This document shows, piece after piece, positions 48,801 to 55,513 of a stretch of DNA of 64,000 nucleotides. A model generated the notes under the pieces. That model was not told the DNA's origin. It did not search any database and was given only the letters and a program-made list of their open reading frames with translations. Within the stretch, counting starts at the first letter, position 1; each line of letters opens with the position of its first letter. The position numbers were made by a program, and so were the translations under genes. Origin of the DNA: Chitinispirillales bacterium (GTDB lineage Bacteria; Fibrobacterota; Chitinivibrionia; Chitinivibrionales; Chitinispirillaceae); assembly GCA_031254105.1 (NCBI GenBank), contig JAIRVB010000035.1:124001-188000 (forward strand), in the 5' to 3' direction.

Positions 48801-49887
48801 AGAGGTAAAGATTAAGGAATACCGTTACACCGGTAAAGAGCGGGATGACGCTACGGGGTTATATTATCATGGAGCAAGGTATTATGCTCCGTGGTTGGGC
48901 AGGTGGTTGAGTTGCGATCCGGCTGGGTTAGTGGATGGACTAAATTTATATATGTATTGTAGAGGGAATCCGGTAAAATTAATTGACAGTACGGGACTCA
49001 AGGGAGATGATGTTTCCAACTACCACGAATTTGAGCCACTGGAAATTAAGGGTGATGATGTTGATGACTATCACGAATTTGAACCATTGGAAATTAAAGG
49101 TGATCCTGAAAGCTCTGAAGATGCGACTGTTGATACAGAAGTTGACTCGAATAGTTCACCGCAAGGCAGAAACAAGCAAGGTATTTTTCGTAAAGCGATT
49201 TCAGCAATAGGGAGAGATACAAAAAAAGTATGTGATAATGTAATTGCTCCCATAGCAAATTGGACTGTGGACAATGTTGTTATGCCTACGGCTATTGGAG
49301 CACTTCAAGTGGTCAATTCCGGCTTAACGGTTGCAACGCTTAATATTATTGGAAGTAAAAATTATAAGGATAATAGTAACTATAAGTTTAGTGGTCATAT
49401 TTATGGTCAAAGAAATGGCGATGCGGCTAATATAAAAATGGGATTAGGTACAGGTGATTATAACGGCTGCGGTTGGATAGCTACGTATAATGCGCTTGTA
49501 TCAATGGGAAATCCCCAACATCCGGCTGATATAGTTTCTTATTTAGACGCTACTGGCGGTGTGAATATATTGGGAGCATTTGGGACAAATCCCGAAGCAA
49601 TAGATCAATATTTAAAAGGCTTGGGGTATGATACGAAACATACGTATAGGCCGTCAAATCTTGATGATGCAATTCGTAACAGCGCTAATAGTATAGGGAT
49701 TTTGGCGTATGCTTTTCCATGGGGCGCACATTATGTTATGATTGAGCATAATAATGTGAATGGTACGTTTTCGGTTTATAATGAGTATAGCATTGATAGC
49801 CAAGAAAGACCTTATCCTTCAATTGATACATGGTTGTCCAAAGACAAAAACAACGCAATTCCAATATCGTTAATTACATTTAGGTGA
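42841..49887 (+). CDS. Fused TcB-TcC toxin cocoon with papain-like C-terminal effector
   Basis: One 2348-residue chain combining TcB and TcC. In order: SpvB-type N-terminus (about 25-330, GFSIPLPLSPSRGSLEPEI), FG-GAP/VCBS-like strands (LDLDGDGRADLLVDE), TcdB middle domains (about 620-1000), then YD/RHS repeats (about 1400-1990) and the RHS core YRYTGKERDDATGLYYHGAR, GRWLSCDPAGLVDGLNLY ending near residue 2053. In TcC this core self-cleaves and frees the C-terminal toxin inside the hollow shell. Here the toxin (about 2054-2348) starts with a 17-residue tandem duplication and ends with a papain-like (C39-like) domain: Cys2210 in NGCGWIATYNAL, His2297 in GAHYVM and Asn2314 as candidate triad. 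Target unknown. Confidence 0.88.
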   Translation: MNTQNTNAPAQDKKGVASKLVAAPSIDLPKGGGALKGIEDKFQANPVTGSAGFSIPLPLSPSRGSLEPEIDLSYDSGSGNGPFGLGWSLSVPNISRKTDKGLPEYFDSKESDVFIMSGSEDLVPTGDPSGVERNGYNVRTYRPRIESGFARIERWRDKNHIIHWRTISADNITRIYGQSENARISDPSDDTNTFKWLLEFAHDGKGSAVLYKYKAENNDGARENISEFNRLNGNAVCTNRYLKSICYGNKVHYDGGINRPSDYLFELVFDYGEHSPSNPSSDDNGEWQYRPDPFSDYRAGFEIRTRRLCKRVLMFHKFKELLASNSNTAAPCLVRSVDFTYGNNDSDISQLLQAQQKGYIRNGSVYDSEEFPAMSFTYQAHEWNDDVHEVDAQSLSGLPAGLASEGSHFIDLYGEGLSGLLSEVGQGWYYKRNDGNGKLGPMTALRNRPFTGSAAGIQELEGNSEKYLVDMDGSAPGFYRLENGEAWTSHQSFKNIPNIDFNSPHVKTLDLDGDGRADLLVDEGNSFIYYRSEGQYGFKLESKFIKGYDEEKKPQVIFADLEQSIFLADMSGDGLTDIVRVRNSSVCYWPNLGHGRFGAKVDMESSPMMDSYGQFSATRVRLADVDGSGAADLIYIGADKVSVWLNKSGNGFTKEARTFNLCSNSQTQIAVLDFLGQGTACIVWSSPLASYSGRSMRYIDLMGGKKPYLMTGYNNGFGKTVELEYTPSTKFYLDDRGAGKPWVTKLPFPVHCLSKVVVHDHVRGSRFANSYTYHHGYYDIAEREFRGFGCVEQIDTEEFEGYKNASNGTDEDLHQSPVLTKTWYHLGAWIQNKGILSHYESEYNPVYKDESQLKQPELEDGWNAQETREAMRAFKGMALRQEVYALDGTPLEKEPYTTTQTSYSIRQLQAKGENRHGCYLVTQSESITHHYERVLTDPRIAHSLVLEDDKYGRPKLSAEVVYARLPLSPSSQSSLMSLPSPDDIITEQQKNHIIITKTKYAEDVTGDNVFRMGVECSVKTWELTHSKGAAGTGLYTIEWLKTAFTDAVGIGFEVEPNYTGTQKRLVEHFETLFLNDNLDGPLDLGIMASHGLPYESYTLSYTPDLLTHLYGNDRVTDDMLTEGGFEERELEDGTIEWWARTGRNVYDLVNAKTHFYLPSGVEDAFDKVTKIGWDEYNLLIESVKDPLNNVVTAENDYRTLSPQLMTDPNGNHTAVATDALGIVIKSAVMGKNGEGDTLVNPTAQMVYGFAEFANDGKLIKPSWVKTSSRETHSDENTRWVETIEYSDGMGEVILAKVKAEAGKWIGTGRTVLNNKGNPVKQYEPYFSDNDGWESEPEIVESGVTPVMWYDPLSRLIRTDFPDGTHSKVEFTAWEQKDYDQNDTTPDCPHYETPTVTHLDSLGRAFYVVANDGQNDDIVTRTILDIEGNEKEIIDARGNSVMKYKYGIHGEKACTESMDAGKVWILLAVDGQPIYTWDSRGHKIHFEFDELRRPVKQRLSINGGNEKIVELVVYGENATSPERENSNLRGKPWKVYDQSGMIKNIEYDFKGNLLENKRQLTKVYKQVIDWNVSDTDKNALLEIETFTTVTAYDALSRVKEQCSVDGSVTKPEYDFSGKLNKVFVKPKGETAFTEFVSGITYNPKGQREEIVYGNATKTDYTYERETFRLTGLKTTRTSDNTELQDITYTYDPVGNITSIIDNSHKRVFHAGSIVDAENKFVYDALYRLTEVQGREHLALNNPLDSNFSEFKQSTFVNLNDGQRMANYTQNYTYDKVGNLVQIRHRNTVDNARNFTKNLVVAPNSNRAIPDSMVTNVDSFFDANGNMIKLEHLAGIDWNYNNNISKATVISRPSSTDDAEYYVYNSAGERVRKVKETLVAGNTEIEEKIYLGGVEIKRIRIGTSVSLERSDLHVMDDKSRIAIVNHWVTDTNLREVDSSSDLGVNKVRYQYSNHLGSASLELNGNGQIISYEEYFPYGGTSFTTGQNQKEVKIKEYRYTGKERDDATGLYYHGARYYAPWLGRWLSCDPAGLVDGLNLYMYCRGNPVKLIDSTGLKGDDVSNYHEFEPLEIKGDDVDDYHEFEPLEIKGDPESSEDATVDTEVDSNSSPQGRNKQGIFRKAISAIGRDTKKVCDNVIAPIANWTVDNVVMPTAIGALQVVNSGLTVATLNIIGSKNYKDNSNYKFSGHIYGQRNGDAANIKMGLGTGDYNGCGWIATYNALVSMGNPQHPADIVSYLDATGGVNILGAFGTNPEAIDQYLKGLGYDTKHTYRPSNLDDAIRNSANSIGILAYAFPWGAHYVMIEHNNVNGTFSVYNEYSIDSQERPYPSIDTWLSKDKNNAIPISLITFR
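48999..49101 (+). repeat. 51-bp tandem duplication in the toxin linker
   Basis: Two adjacent copies encode GDDVSNYHEFEPLEIK and GDDVDDYHEFEPLEIK at the start of the variable toxin part of the TcB-TcC chain, directly after the RHS core. The copies differ at a few bases. The repeat is acidic and may act as a spacer between core and effector. Confidence 0.85.
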
Positions 49888-49907
49888 AAATGTATAAGGA
49901 AGCGCAA

Positions 49908-50444
49908 ATGAAAAAAAAGTGGAGTATTGGTTTCTTTTTATTATTGTTAATTCTATTAATCTTGTCATCATGTATTACTTGCTATAGTCTCGGTATTATG
50001 CGTTTCGGTGTTTTTAAATACGACATACCATATGGTGAATGGAAAAGTAATGATCCTGATATAACTTTATATATTACTTCAAAAATGTCTGAGGAATCCA
50101 TTGGAACATACAACAAAGACGGAGATGTTAAGAAAATATTTATTACTTTTATGAATTCACCGGGTTTTATTATTCAAGGTTTTGATGCTCAATATTATGA
50201 TGAAAGTCGTGACAAATGGTTAACAAGAGGCGATCGTTTTTATTTTAGAGGCAAATTTAAACGCAAAGGTAACAAATTGTACTATTACGCTCAAGTCTCT
50301 AATGGCTTGGGATTCCAAGAAAGTTATGAAGAAAAAACCATTGTTTTTGAATTAATTAAGGAGTATAATGTAGCCGAAACAATCAAAAGGGATGTAAAAC
50401 AAGACAGAGCTTTATTCCAAATTACCTTTAAGAATAAAAAGTGA
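49908..50444 (+). CDS. Probable immunity lipoprotein for the Tc/RHS toxin
   Basis: A lipoprotein of about 178 residues with LLLLILLILSSC before the acylated Cys, then a beta-rich domain (YGEWKSNDPDITLYIT, RFYFRGKFKRKGNKLYYYAQ) that resembles small single-domain immunity proteins. It lies 20 bases after the toxin gene, AT-rich like the toxin end, which is the standard place for an immunity gene of an RHS-type polymorphic toxin. AAGGA precedes the ATG at 49908; an upstream start overlapping the toxin stop is less likely. Assignment rests on position and size, not a family match. Confidence 0.5.
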   Translation: MKKKWSIGFFLLLLILLILSSCITCYSLGIMRFGVFKYDIPYGEWKSNDPDITLYITSKMSEESIGTYNKDGDVKKIFITFMNSPGFIIQGFDAQYYDESRDKWLTRGDRFYFRGKFKRKGNKLYYYAQVSNGLGFQESYEEKTIVFELIKEYNVAETIKRDVKQDRALFQITFKNKK

Positions 50445-50549
50445 GTATAGATTTTATGCGAAATAAAGTGATCTTTACCCCAAAAAGTGGACAAATTATT
50501 AAGCAACTTTTTTAATTTACATATTTACTAAAGAAGGGAAGTAAAGAAA

Positions 50550-50867
50550 ATGAATTATACAGACTACATCAAACCTGAACTACTGGTACTTATACCCGCC
50601 CTATATTTTCTCGGCGAGATACTAAAATCATCTTTCAAACTTGACCATAATAAGATTCCTTTGGCCTTTGGCATTTCGGGCATAATCTTGTCTTCAATTT
50701 GGGTTTTGGCAGTGTCTAAAATTGCACATTATCAGGACGCACTAATGGCGATTTTTATAGCATTAGTACAGGGGTTATTATGCGCCGGAACAGCAGTTTA
50801 CGGTTACGAAATCCTCAAGCAGCACAAGCAGCAAAAGGACGCTTTGCAAAACGTAAAGCCTGATTAA
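50550..50867 (+). CDS. Phage-type holin family protein
   Basis: A 105-residue inner-membrane protein with three hydrophobic segments (LLVLIPALYFLGEIL, IPLAFGISGIILSSIWVLAV, AIFIALVQGLLCAGTAVYGYEIL) and a charged C-terminal tail (LKQHKQQKDA). The layout and LYFLGEILK...IPL pattern match small phage holins of the Hol44/phage_holin_5 type. In several Tc loci a holin with endolysin and spanins forms the type 10 secretion route releasing the toxin by lysis. GAAGGGAAG precedes the ATG. No endolysin lies beside it. Confidence 0.65.
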   Translation: MNYTDYIKPELLVLIPALYFLGEILKSSFKLDHNKIPLAFGISGIILSSIWVLAVSKIAHYQDALMAIFIALVQGLLCAGTAVYGYEILKQHKQQKDALQNVKPD

Positions 50868-50896
50868 GTAAAATGAAAAACTTAATGGAAGAACAA

Positions 50897-51490
50897 ATGA
50901 AAAAACCGACATTTTTTACAATGATATTGGGATTATTGTTTTTAGCGTCCTGCGCATCAACATTACCCAAAGAAACGGTAAAAATGTCGGTTTTGTTGGA
51001 AAAGCAAATTGACGTTTTGGAAAAGAATCATATTGACGTGATTAACTTGTACTTTGTGGAAAAAAAGTTGCAAACAAAGACCTTTGTTGATAACGAATTA
51101 TATCCCGCATGGTTAGATGATTTTTTTGGAAAAGACGTTGTAAAAAAGGGATGGAACGAGGCTGTTGAGGGTGACAGCGCAAAAAGAATGGAAACGTTTA
51201 AAGGGATTGTAAAAATAGTTCAGAACGAATACAACGTGTTATTACAAACAGCGATGGCTCCGCTTGATAAGCTGCACGTTGAGAGTTTAGAGGCAATTCG
51301 GGAAGAATATCAAAAAGCAAGAAGTATGAACAGAACCATCGGAGAGAATATTTCAAGCGTTCATGAAGTTCAAGAGGCCAGAAATCAACTGATCCCTCAA
51401 AAAATTAAAGATGCTGAAGATGCACTGCATCAATATTTACAGAAAGCGGATGATATTGTGGATACGATGCGGAATAGTCAAAATGAATAA
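50897..51490 (+). CDS. Coiled-coil lipoprotein, possible lysis accessory (spanin-like)
   Basis: About 197 residues from the ATG at 50897 (GGAAGA upstream). A lipobox LFLASC is followed by an almost wholly helical, charged chain with coiled-coil character (LLEKQIDVLEKNHIDVI, ARNQLIPQKIKDAEDALHQYL). It begins six to thirty bases after the holin gene and is AT-rich. Position behind a holin invites comparison with outer-membrane spanins, which disrupt the outer membrane, but it is longer than usual for them and I cannot confirm the family. Confidence 0.5.
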   Translation: MKKPTFFTMILGLLFLASCASTLPKETVKMSVLLEKQIDVLEKNHIDVINLYFVEKKLQTKTFVDNELYPAWLDDFFGKDVVKKGWNEAVEGDSAKRMETFKGIVKIVQNEYNVLLQTAMAPLDKLHVESLEAIREEYQKARSMNRTIGENISSVHEVQEARNQLIPQKIKDAEDALHQYLQKADDIVDTMRNSQNE

Positions 51491-51507
51491 ACAAACGGAA
51501 ATCAAAA

Positions 51508-51771
51508 ATGAATATTTTAGAAGAGCTTGAAAAAGAAGCGAAAGAAACGACATAAAAGATATTGCAGAAAATTGGCGAAATAAGCGATAGTCAATTTAAA
51601 AGCATAATGGCTGAACTTAGGAAAAATGGGGCCGATGCTAAGACCATTGCGGAGTTAGAGGCTGTTGTAAAGGATTCTACAAAGAGAAATAAGCGTTTGG
51701 CGGAGCTTGTACGTAAGGGTGGGAGAGTTGGGGAGATAGTAGGGAGAGCGGTTGTTTCGGGGCGTTTGTGA
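51508..51771 (+). pseudogene. Small gene interrupted by an in-frame stop
   Basis: The frame starts MNILEELEKEAKETT, meets TAA at 51553-51555, then continues in the same frame as KILQKIGEISDSQFKSIMAE and another 45 codons ending VGRAVVSGRL. A single base change (AAA to TAA) would explain the stop. The downstream piece alone could start at a TTG at 51562, without a ribosome binding site. Soluble, helical, unknown function; follows the lipoprotein gene by 17 bases, so it belongs to the toxin-release block. Confidence 0.45.
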
Positions 51772-51852
51772 ATTGTATTTCAGAGCTCAATAAAACATAG
51801 GCTTCTGATATTTTGTATATTTCAGTTTTCAGCAAAAAGCAGGAGAGTGATT

Positions 51853-52794
51853 ATGGAAAAAGAAGTAATAAGTATGGATGAGTGTTTGAACAAATTGCAG
51901 GATATTTTATCCAAAAAGTATAAAGTAAAACTATTTGCTAAGATTCTTCAATTACTTGGAATAATTTTATTTATTTCACAATTATTAGTATTTTTTGGTG
52001 TTGGTAAGGATATTTTTCCCGCTCTTGGTTGGACAGGCATATTTTGTTCTCTTGCAATTTGTTTATTAATAATTTTGGGTGATAATGTAGCTTTCAGAAT
52101 AAATAAACAGAAAGAACTTATTGACGTTGTTGAGACACTTAAAAATAATCATTATGGATGTAAAAATTCCAATGAAAAAAAACATAACGAACTTACTGCT
52201 GTTATTGAAGGATTAAAAAATAATATTCATGCCGGTAAAAAGTCTGCCAATAACGATTGTAAAATTGAGTTGATTACTGATGCAAAAACATTAGTCAAAA
52301 GAAACATTCAGATTGTTGACGAGGCAGAAGAATGTATATATGCTACAGGTTCAAGATCGCGGGACGCAATATATCTTAAAACAATTGAAAATAAAATATC
52401 TCTTAATGGGGAAATAGTATATTATCGGGTTCTTTATGGAAATCCTTATCATCAAGCCCTTAAAAAACATTTGGAAGAAGTTTTAGATATAAGAGATCCT
52501 AATAAGAGACCTCATGGTGCAAAAACAACATATTTAGGGATTTATAGTCAATTTAATGATGAACCTGAAAAATTTGTTTGTGCAAATGAAAAACAGGCGC
52601 TTGTTGTTCTTCCATCTTTTAAAGGTGCTGGTAATTATGATACTGCTATTGTATTTACTGAGAAAGAAATAGTTGATAAACTTTGCAATTATGTTCGGAC
52701 TTTATATGTTGGAAGTACAAAATTGGAAAATATAGAAGCAGTAAAAAATCTCAATATTATTTCTGAAAAGGCTGAACATGAGTTATCAAAATGA
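51853..52794 (+). CDS. Hypothetical two-helix membrane protein with PLD-like cytoplasmic domain
   Basis: About 313 residues. Two membrane helices (ILQLLGIILFISQLLVFF, WTGIFCSLAICLLIIL) near the N-terminus are followed by charged repeats (VVETLKNNHYG, VIEGLKNNIHAG) and a globular C-terminal domain with AEECIYATGSRSRD and YYRVLYGNPYHQALKKHL. This resembles phospholipase-D-like regulatory domains lacking the HKD catalytic motif. AT-rich. GGAGAG precedes the ATG. It overlaps the next gene by 17 bases, so the membrane protein and the peptidase are probably produced together. Confidence 0.55.
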   Translation: MEKEVISMDECLNKLQDILSKKYKVKLFAKILQLLGIILFISQLLVFFGVGKDIFPALGWTGIFCSLAICLLIILGDNVAFRINKQKELIDVVETLKNNHYGCKNSNEKKHNELTAVIEGLKNNIHAGKKSANNDCKIELITDAKTLVKRNIQIVDEAEECIYATGSRSRDAIYLKTIENKISLNGEIVYYRVLYGNPYHQALKKHLEEVLDIRDPNKRPHGAKTTYLGIYSQFNDEPEKFVCANEKQALVVLPSFKGAGNYDTAIVFTEKEIVDKLCNYVRTLYVGSTKLENIEAVKNLNIISEKAEHELSK

Positions 52795-53932
52795 TTCTAT
52801 AATTGAATTTTTGAAAACATTAATTTCGATTCCCAGTCAGGCTGGAATTAATAATCAGATGGAAATATTGGAGGCAGTTTCAAGTTGGTTTAATAAACAT
52901 GATATAAAAGGGAAAATATTATTTAATAGGAAAAAACCAGTTGCGTTTTTGTGTGATATTGTTACTAACAAAAATTATCCAACCTATTGTTTTAATGCTT
53001 GCTTAGATACTGCGCCAATCGGAGATATTAACAATTGGGACAGCGACCCGTTTGTCCCTAAAATAGATGGGAATTGGTTATTTGGTCGTGGTGCGGCAGA
53101 TTCCAAAATTGCGGTTTCAATGTTTTCTCATATCGCTAATGAATTGACTAATAATAGTACAAGTTTAAAGTCAAATCTATCGTTTTTATTTGATTGTGAT
53201 GAACATACTGGTTCATTTGGCGGGATAAAAAAGTATTTACAAGAACATAAAGATACTAAAGGTTTTTTTATCGGGTACCCTGGTAATTATGTCATCGTTT
53301 CTGGTGGCAGGGGTTTTTTAAGAATGGAGATTACTTTCTTTGGTATTAGCCAACACACTGGTGACAAAAATGAGGCGAAAGAAAATGCAATAATAAAAGC
53401 AACAAAATTTATAGAAAAGATAACCGCATTAGATTTGAATCAATTTACAAATAAAGATTTTCCATTGATTCCAAAAATAACTATCACAAAAATAGACGGT
53501 GGGTATAATTACACTGTTGTTCCAGATAAATGTACAGTTCATGTTGATATACGGCTTACACCGGATTTTGAATATGAATGTGCAAATAAAACAGTTAAAG
53601 ATATTGTCAACAAGGTAGACGAACATTTTAACAGTAGCAAGAATGCAATCATAAAAACAAAGGATTCTTGGCCAGCATATTACCTGCAAAATGATTCATA
53701 TATTTTAAATACGTTTAAAGATATAGCTTCTAAACAATTAGGACGAGTTGTAGATAATAAAATATGCGGCCCCTCAAATATTGGAAATCTCTTAGCAACT
53801 CATAAAATAGAAGCAATATGCGGTTTTGGTGTTACCTACAAAAATTTTCATGCCGCGAATGAATGTATTGATATATCTTCAATCACCAATATTTATGATA
53901 CATATAGAAATTTGGCAATAAGCTTATCATAA
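52778..53932 (+). CDS. M20-family metallopeptidase/deacylase with altered zinc ligand
   Basis: A 384-residue protein with the ArgE/DapE/carboxypeptidase G2 fold. The motif usually written GHLDxxP reads ACLDTAP, so the first zinc-binding His is Cys75; Asp77 is kept. GRGAADSK supplies the bridging Asp108, DEHTG (141-145) the general base Glu142, and ISQHTG the dimer-domain His. The position after GYPGN lacks the usual acidic ligand. It may still bind metal through Cys or be a non-hydrolytic relative. Paired by overlap with the upstream membrane protein, which suggests a dedicated substrate or signal. Strongly AT-rich, suggesting transfer. Confidence 0.75.
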   Translation: MSYQNDSIIEFLKTLISIPSQAGINNQMEILEAVSSWFNKHDIKGKILFNRKKPVAFLCDIVTNKNYPTYCFNACLDTAPIGDINNWDSDPFVPKIDGNWLFGRGAADSKIAVSMFSHIANELTNNSTSLKSNLSFLFDCDEHTGSFGGIKKYLQEHKDTKGFFIGYPGNYVIVSGGRGFLRMEITFFGISQHTGDKNEAKENAIIKATKFIEKITALDLNQFTNKDFPLIPKITITKIDGGYNYTVVPDKCTVHVDIRLTPDFEYECANKTVKDIVNKVDEHFNSSKNAIIKTKDSWPAYYLQNDSYILNTFKDIASKQLGRVVDNKICGPSNIGNLLATHKIEAICGFGVTYKNFHAANECIDISSITNIYDTYRNLAISLS

Positions 53933-53954
53933 TCAATGCTTATTAAATCAAGCA

Positions 53955-54428
53955 TTATTCCGCTACTTTTAAAAGGCAAGGTAATTTTTCTACCCGCCTG
54001 TAGTAGACTTTATCAATTGTAGCAGCAGGCTTTTCGGTGGTACCGCAATAGGCAACAAATGAACCATTCCAACCCTGATCCGGGGCGGACGGCATGGGAT
54101 CACACTGTTCTGCGCCCATAAAGATAGAAAATGGAGAATCATACGCCAATGTTTGGCCGGATACTTTCCCTTTTCTGGATTTTTGCTCAAACATCAATTC
54201 TAAAGCGTCTTGTTTCCCGATATGCGGCGCCACTCCTCTTGAGATGATCACGGCTTGCGCTTTCTTAATCTCGCGGAGCCATTCAGAGCGGTTTTTTGGA
54301 ATTAACAGCCGATAAACTCCGTTAATTACACTTAAAAAACAAATCCCATTTTTTGCTGACTCAGATTCCCAAAAATCTGTTGCCTTTATTTTTTGGCCGT
54401 CATTTTCAATTTTTATGATTGGGTTCAT
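53955..54428 (-). CDS. Hypothetical protein
   Basis: A 157-residue soluble protein that I cannot place in a family. It has mixed alpha/beta character (KNGICFLSVINGVYRLLIP, KAQAVIISRGVAPHIGKQDA), then SFVAYCGTTEKPAATIDKVYY near the C-terminus. It is transcribed leftward, converging on the M20 gene, and starts 28 bases after the terminator of the histone-like gene. More GC-rich than the M20 gene, so it may belong to older sequence. Confidence 0.55.
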   Translation of the reverse strand: MNPIIKIENDGQKIKATDFWESESAKNGICFLSVINGVYRLLIPKNRSEWLREIKKAQAVIISRGVAPHIGKQDALELMFEQKSRKGKVSGQTLAYDSPFSIFMGAEQCDPMPSAPDQGWNGSFVAYCGTTEKPAATIDKVYYRRVEKLPCLLKVAE

Positions 54429-54456
54429 TTTCAGTATTCTTTGAACATTTTTAAAC

Positions 54457-54475
54457 GCCGCCTCAAAGAGGCGGC
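54457..54475 (-). terminator. Terminator of the histone H1-like gene
   Basis: GCCGCCTC, loop AAA, GAGGCGGC is a perfect eight-pair stem; on the minus strand it is followed by GTTTAAAAATG, on the plus strand by CATTTTG. It ends the histone-like transcript before the 157-residue gene. Confidence 0.7.
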
Positions 54476-54506
54476 CATTTTGAACAATATCAGTAAAGAG
54501 GAGGTT

Positions 54507-54737
54507 TTACTTTGCGCGTTTTTTTGCAGCAACTTTTTTCTTAGCCGCGGTTTTTTTCACTACGATCAGCGCTTTCTTAGCTACCGTCTTTTTCGCTACC
54601 GCTTTTTTTGCCGCCACCGGCGCTTTTTTGGCTGCTGCTTTTTTTGTTGCGGTTTTCTTCGCCGGTGTTTTCTTTGCCACCGCTTTTTTCGCAGGCGCTT
54701 TTTTGGCAACTTTCTTTACTGCTTTCTTTGCAACCAT
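54507..54737 (-). CDS. Histone H1-like Lys/Ala-rich DNA-binding protein
   Basis: Seventy-six residues made almost entirely of AKKA, PAKKA and VAKK repeats, the composition of bacterial histone H1-like proteins (HctA/AlgP C-terminal type) that bind and compact DNA. The ATG at 54737 is chosen because the sequence MVAKKAVKK begins there after GGGG; a longer frame to 54782 adds non-repetitive residues. Highly repetitive codons make this stretch prone to length change. Confidence 0.8.
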   Translation of the reverse strand: MVAKKAVKKVAKKAPAKKAVAKKTPAKKTATKKAAAKKAPVAAKKAVAKKTVAKKALIVVKKTAAKKKVAAKKRAK

Positions 54738-55195
54738 GAGAAACCCCTTTGTTGATTTATTTAAAGTATCATACCTGAACAACTATTATTAATCAATGAT
54801 AAAAATTTGAATCTCTTTAACACATTATACATTTGAGTAATTTCGTAAACCACAACATTTTACAACTTTTGCAAATTAATTACTGTTAGAACACATTGTA
54901 AACCCCCTTTTTTGCGCAACATGAAGTTGCGTATGGAGTTTTTGTCTTCCTTTCTCCCCCCCATCGGGCATAGGAAAAAATACAGGTCAAGCCGGTTCGC
55001 GCAAGGGACTCCAGGCACTCAACTTATTTTGGCTCCCCCCGCCGAGGACAGCGGGTACCCCCCAAAAAAGTTGAAGGAGGCCTCCCCTTGCTACGCTTCC
55101 GTTTGACACAGCGTTCGCCACTGGGCATCCCCGATGGGGGGGATAATTGTTTTACACATGAGAAAATCAAACATCAAAACAAAGGAGCAGGGAAA
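54738..55195. other. Non-coding region with GC-rich island and inverted repeat
   Basis: AT-rich up to about 54900, then a sharply GC-rich stretch to 55145 without supported genes. It is bounded by a 16-bp inverted repeat: CCCCCCCATCGGGCAT at 54956-54971 and ATCCCCGATGGGGGGG at 55127-55142 (15 of 16 matching). An open frame of 64 codons at 54912-55106 has no coding signs. The island may be part of a mobile-element end or a structured leader for the small genes that follow. Confidence 0.45.
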
Positions 55196-55459
55196 ATGAG
55201 AGCACAAACAATAACACAGGAACAGATTTTAGATTATGCGCTCTGGAGAATTGAGGATTTGAAAGATGATATTGAACAGGGATACCATGAAGTTTGCGAA
55301 GAGGGAGAAGATGTAGAAAAAGCAGAACTGGAGAAACTTGAGGCGCAAGGAAAAGCAATCGAAAAGAAACTAATAAGAATAGCTAAAAGAAGATTAAAAC
55401 TTGCAAAGCTTGATAATGTTGGCGCAGAGACTCAAACAACTTTAAATTCAGCAACGTAA
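55196..55459 (+). CDS. Small hypothetical coiled-coil protein
   Basis: Eighty-seven residues, almost fully helical and charged (YALWRIEDLKDDIEQGYHEV, AELEKLEAQGKAIEKKLIRI, then a basic AKRRLKLAKL). The ATG at 55196 follows AAAGGAG, so upstream in-frame codons back to 55088 are excluded. First of five small co-directional genes in phage- or plasmid-like spacing. No known family recognised. Confidence 0.6.
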   Translation: MRAQTITQEQILDYALWRIEDLKDDIEQGYHEVCEEGEDVEKAELEKLEAQGKAIEKKLIRIAKRRLKLAKLDNVGAETQTTLNSAT

Positions 55460-55474
55460 AAAACAATCAGAAGC

Positions 55475-55494
55475 AGGGAGCCGCAAGGCTCCTT
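55475..55494 (+). terminator. GNRA-capped hairpin between small genes
   Basis: GGAGCC, loop GCAA, GGCTCC with outer A-T and G-T pairs, followed by TTTAAAAG. Either a terminator or an RNA-stabilising hairpin; the next ribosome binding site (AAAGG) follows within 15 bases. Confidence 0.6.
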
Positions 55495-55513
55495 TAAAAG
55501 AAAGGTACAGAAG

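Noticed and set aside
54393..54755. 120-codon antisense frame over the histone H1-like gene
   Set aside because: It reads as Phe/Cys/Arg repeats, the antisense image of Lys/Ala codons.
54912..55106. 64-codon frame in the GC-rich island
   Set aside because: Low-complexity, proline-rich by virtue of C runs, and without a start signal; treated as non-coding.
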